Of a stretch of DNA of 5,221 bases, positions 4,073 to 5,221 are shown in pieces (the first letter of the stretch is position 1; each line of letters starts with the position of its first letter). Source of the stretch: Pseudomonadota bacterium (GTDB taxonomy: Bacteria; Pseudomonadota; Alphaproteobacteria; Acetobacterales; Acetobacteraceae); the NCBI GenBank assembly GCA_021815835.1, contig JAKAZN010000181.1:1-5221 (forward strand), written 5' to 3'. Made by a program: the position numbers and the translations under genes. Below the pieces are notes generated by a model, which saw only the letters and a program-made list of their open reading frames with translations, made no database searches and was not told the origin of the DNA.

Positions 4073-4480
4073 TCACAGCGTTTTCGCCGGTCGGCGCGGA
4101 TCGGGGGCCGCGCCGCCGGCGATCCCCCGGCGCGATCGGCCCGCCGGCGCGGGTTCGCGTGCCGAATCGGGCGCGCCCATGGCCACCGCCGCGTCTTCGT
4201 CCGCCTGTTCATCCGCGGCGTCGGCTTTCCGGGCCCGTCCGGGCCGGCCCCAGGTGCGCGGCCCGAGCGGTTCCCAGGTGCGCGGCCCGAGTCGGCCCGT
4301 CGGGCCGGAGATCGGACCATCCGCGCGGTCCTCCCGGCGCGGCGCCAAGGGGTTCGCCGGCGCGGGCTCCTTCATGTCGAACGGCCACCAGGTCCCGCGC
4401 GATTGCGCCGGGTCGCTGATCGTCCAGGCCACCAGCCAGGGCACCAGGATCAGGGTGATGAGGTAGATGACGCCGCTCAT
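4073..4480 (-). CDS. small single-helix membrane protein with Pro/Arg/Ala-rich tail
   Basis: This encodes 135 residues. An N-terminal hydrophobic helix (about 4-21, VIYLITLILVPWLVAW) is followed by ISDPAQSRGTWWPFDMKEP and then a low-complexity tail rich in Pro, Arg, Ala and Gly. The tail holds two LGPRTW repeats (64-69 and 72-77) and an acidic patch (ADAADEQADEDAA, 87-99). The helix has no signal-peptidase site, so it is probably a membrane anchor; topology is uncertain. The ATG overlaps the TGA of the ligase-like gene by 4 nt (ATGA, 4477-4480), which strongly supports the start and translational coupling. The context suggests an accessory to surface-polysaccharide polymerisation or protein glycosylation. 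I do not recognise the family. The tail could be poorly conserved, while the first 40 residues look the most constrained. The gene ends 10 nt from lipB, convergently, with no terminator visible between them. Confidence 0.7.
   Translation of the reverse strand: MSGVIYLITLILVPWLVAWTISDPAQSRGTWWPFDMKEPAPANPLAPRREDRADGPISGPTGRLGPRTWEPLGPRTWGRPGRARKADAADEQADEDAAVAMGAPDSAREPAPAGRSRRGIAGGAAPDPRRPAKTL
4249..4291. repeat. two identical 19-bp direct repeats, period 24 nt
   Basis: CCCAGGTGCGCGGCCCGAG occurs at 4249-4267 and 4273-4291. The 24-nt period keeps the frame of the minus-strand gene and encodes LGPRTWEP followed by LGPRTWGR. The copies are identical at the DNA level, indicating a recent in-frame duplication or slippage. 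Confidence 0.9.
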
Positions 4481-5221
4481 GGCGCGGCCTGCGTGCGCGG
4501 CATCGTGCGCGCGGCCAGGCGCCCGGGCGCCGGAACCGCGAGGATGTCGTCACGGGTCCATGCCGCCTTCCGCCGCCGCTCGGAGCGCTGACCGGCGGCT
4601 TCCTCGGCGATCTGCCGGCGAACCAGAACGAGCGCCATCTGCACCGCGACGATGACGGTGAAATAGATGTCCCAGTACGCGATCGGCAGGAACGTGCCGG
4701 TCACCGCGTAGGCAACGACCGAGACCTGGACCATCCGCCCGAGATCGTCCGCCCAGCGCAGCTCCGGCCGCCCGCGCGCGAGACGGGTCAGTTGCCGGCC
4801 GTTGAACCAGGCGACCACGCTGAGCGCCACCCAGACGAAGAAGACCGGGAATCCCTGCTGGCCCAGCACCTGGAACCAGATGCCGTGGATGGCGAGGGTC
4901 ATGCCGCCCGGCACCACGGTGTCAACGACGTCCGGATAGAGCGTCGCGTGGAACCCCGCCCCGGTGAGCGGATGATGCAACGCGAGCAGCCAGGCCACCC
5001 GCCAGATATAGAGCCTCCCCTCGGCGGAGCCGTCATGCTGGTAATGGTCGATCGTGTACATCCGGGTGAACCAGTAGTGGGGCATGAACAGCACCACCGC
5101 CACGGCGGCGAGGGCGAGCACCAGCACCCCGATCAGCTTGTTCCGCCCACGCCACCACATCACGATCCCGACCGCGATGATCCCGAGAAACGCTCCGCGC
5201 GAATAGCTCGCGACCGTCGTC
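4477..5221 (-). CDS. O-antigen ligase/polymerase-like membrane protein (C-terminal part)
   Basis: The minus-strand frame is open to the window edge, so the N-terminus is missing; a GTG at 5163 is internal. About 248 residues are visible. First come ASYSRGAFLGII (SRGA at 5202-5191), the motif typical of Wzy/WaaL-type proteins, and a second helix (IGVLVLALAAVAVVLFM). A long periplasmic loop follows, with HYWFTRMYTI, SAEGRLYIWRVAWLLAL, HHPLTGAGF and AIHGIWFQVLGQQGF (loop His near 4887). Two more hydrophobic stretches and a charged cytoplasmic tail of about 45 residues complete it. The order hWxxRMxTI, SAxGRxxxW, PLTGAGF, AHxxxFxxLGxxG resembles the exosortase-A-associated O-glycosylation ligase group (TIGR03097/DUF5935) more than classical WaaL. 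Such enzymes join or polymerise lipid-linked glycans at the periplasmic face. The exact acceptor is unknown. It overlaps the next gene by 4 nt, so it sits in an operon whose upstream genes lie outside the window. Confidence 0.82.
   Translation of the reverse strand, partial: TTVASYSRGAFLGIIAVGIVMWWRGRNKLIGVLVLALAAVAVVLFMPHYWFTRMYTIDHYQHDGSAEGRLYIWRVAWLLALHHPLTGAGFHATLYPDVVDTVVPGGMTLAIHGIWFQVLGQQGFPVFFVWVALSVVAWFNGRQLTRLARGRPELRWADDLGRMVQVSVVAYAVTGTFLPIAYWDIYFTVIVAVQMALVLVRRQIAEEAAGQRSERRRKAAWTRDDILAVPAPGRLAARTMPRTQAAP

Noticed and set aside
3204..4466. 420-codon plus-strand frame over the tRNA, lipB and beyond
   Set aside because: It crosses a complete tRNA and the lipB gene in another frame and is dominated by Arg/Gly/Ala.

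Overview
The window is very GC-rich chromosomal DNA with compact, mostly housekeeping-type genes. The high GC, the strong G/C bias at third codon positions, a tRNA gene without an encoded CCA end, and the DUF2244 and LipB sequences suggest an alphaproteobacterium. Acetobacteraceae (an Acidiphilium-like organism) is my best guess, made from general resemblance rather than a database match.

Layout on the left: the last 30 codons of an unidentified plus-strand gene (1-93) overlap by 4 nt a two-helix DUF2244 membrane protein (90-656). A strong 15-bp hairpin (681-725) follows. Next comes a single-gene unit for a CspA-type cold-shock protein (932-1138), with a candidate promoter at 772-800, a structured leader of about 125 nt and a 14-bp terminator-like hairpin (1147-1179).

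Middle: about 430 bases (1180-1613) hold no convincing intact gene. They carry a perfect 16-bp tandem duplication, a 10-bp inverted repeat and what looks like the 3' remnant of a small secreted-protein gene. The remnant's stop codon lies just inside a class V aminotransferase gene (1614-2783, isopenicillin-N-epimerase/CefD-like). That gene converges, with a 10-nt gap, on a small cupin gene (2794-3144, minus). Upstream of the cupin on the same strand is tRNA-Leu(GAG) (3234-3316, minus), whose likely promoter sits across the start of the divergent lipB gene (3349-4062, octanoyltransferase).

Right: lipB converges, again with a 10-nt gap, on a minus-strand operon that enters from beyond the window. 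Its visible members are the C-terminal part of an O-antigen-ligase/polymerase-like membrane protein (4477-5221, partial), resembling the exosortase-A-associated O-glycosylation ligase type, and a 4-nt-overlapping small single-helix protein with a Pro/Arg/Ala-rich tail (4073-4480).

The genes do not form one pathway. They are a set of short transcription units: lipoate attachment (LipB), cold-shock RNA binding (Csp), a leucine tRNA, an orphan PLP enzyme and a surface-polysaccharide operon. I found no mobile element, CRISPR array, toxin-antitoxin or defence system. The points most worth checking are the csp leader, the unnamed partner of the polysaccharide ligase, and the gene remnant with local repeats before the aminotransferase.
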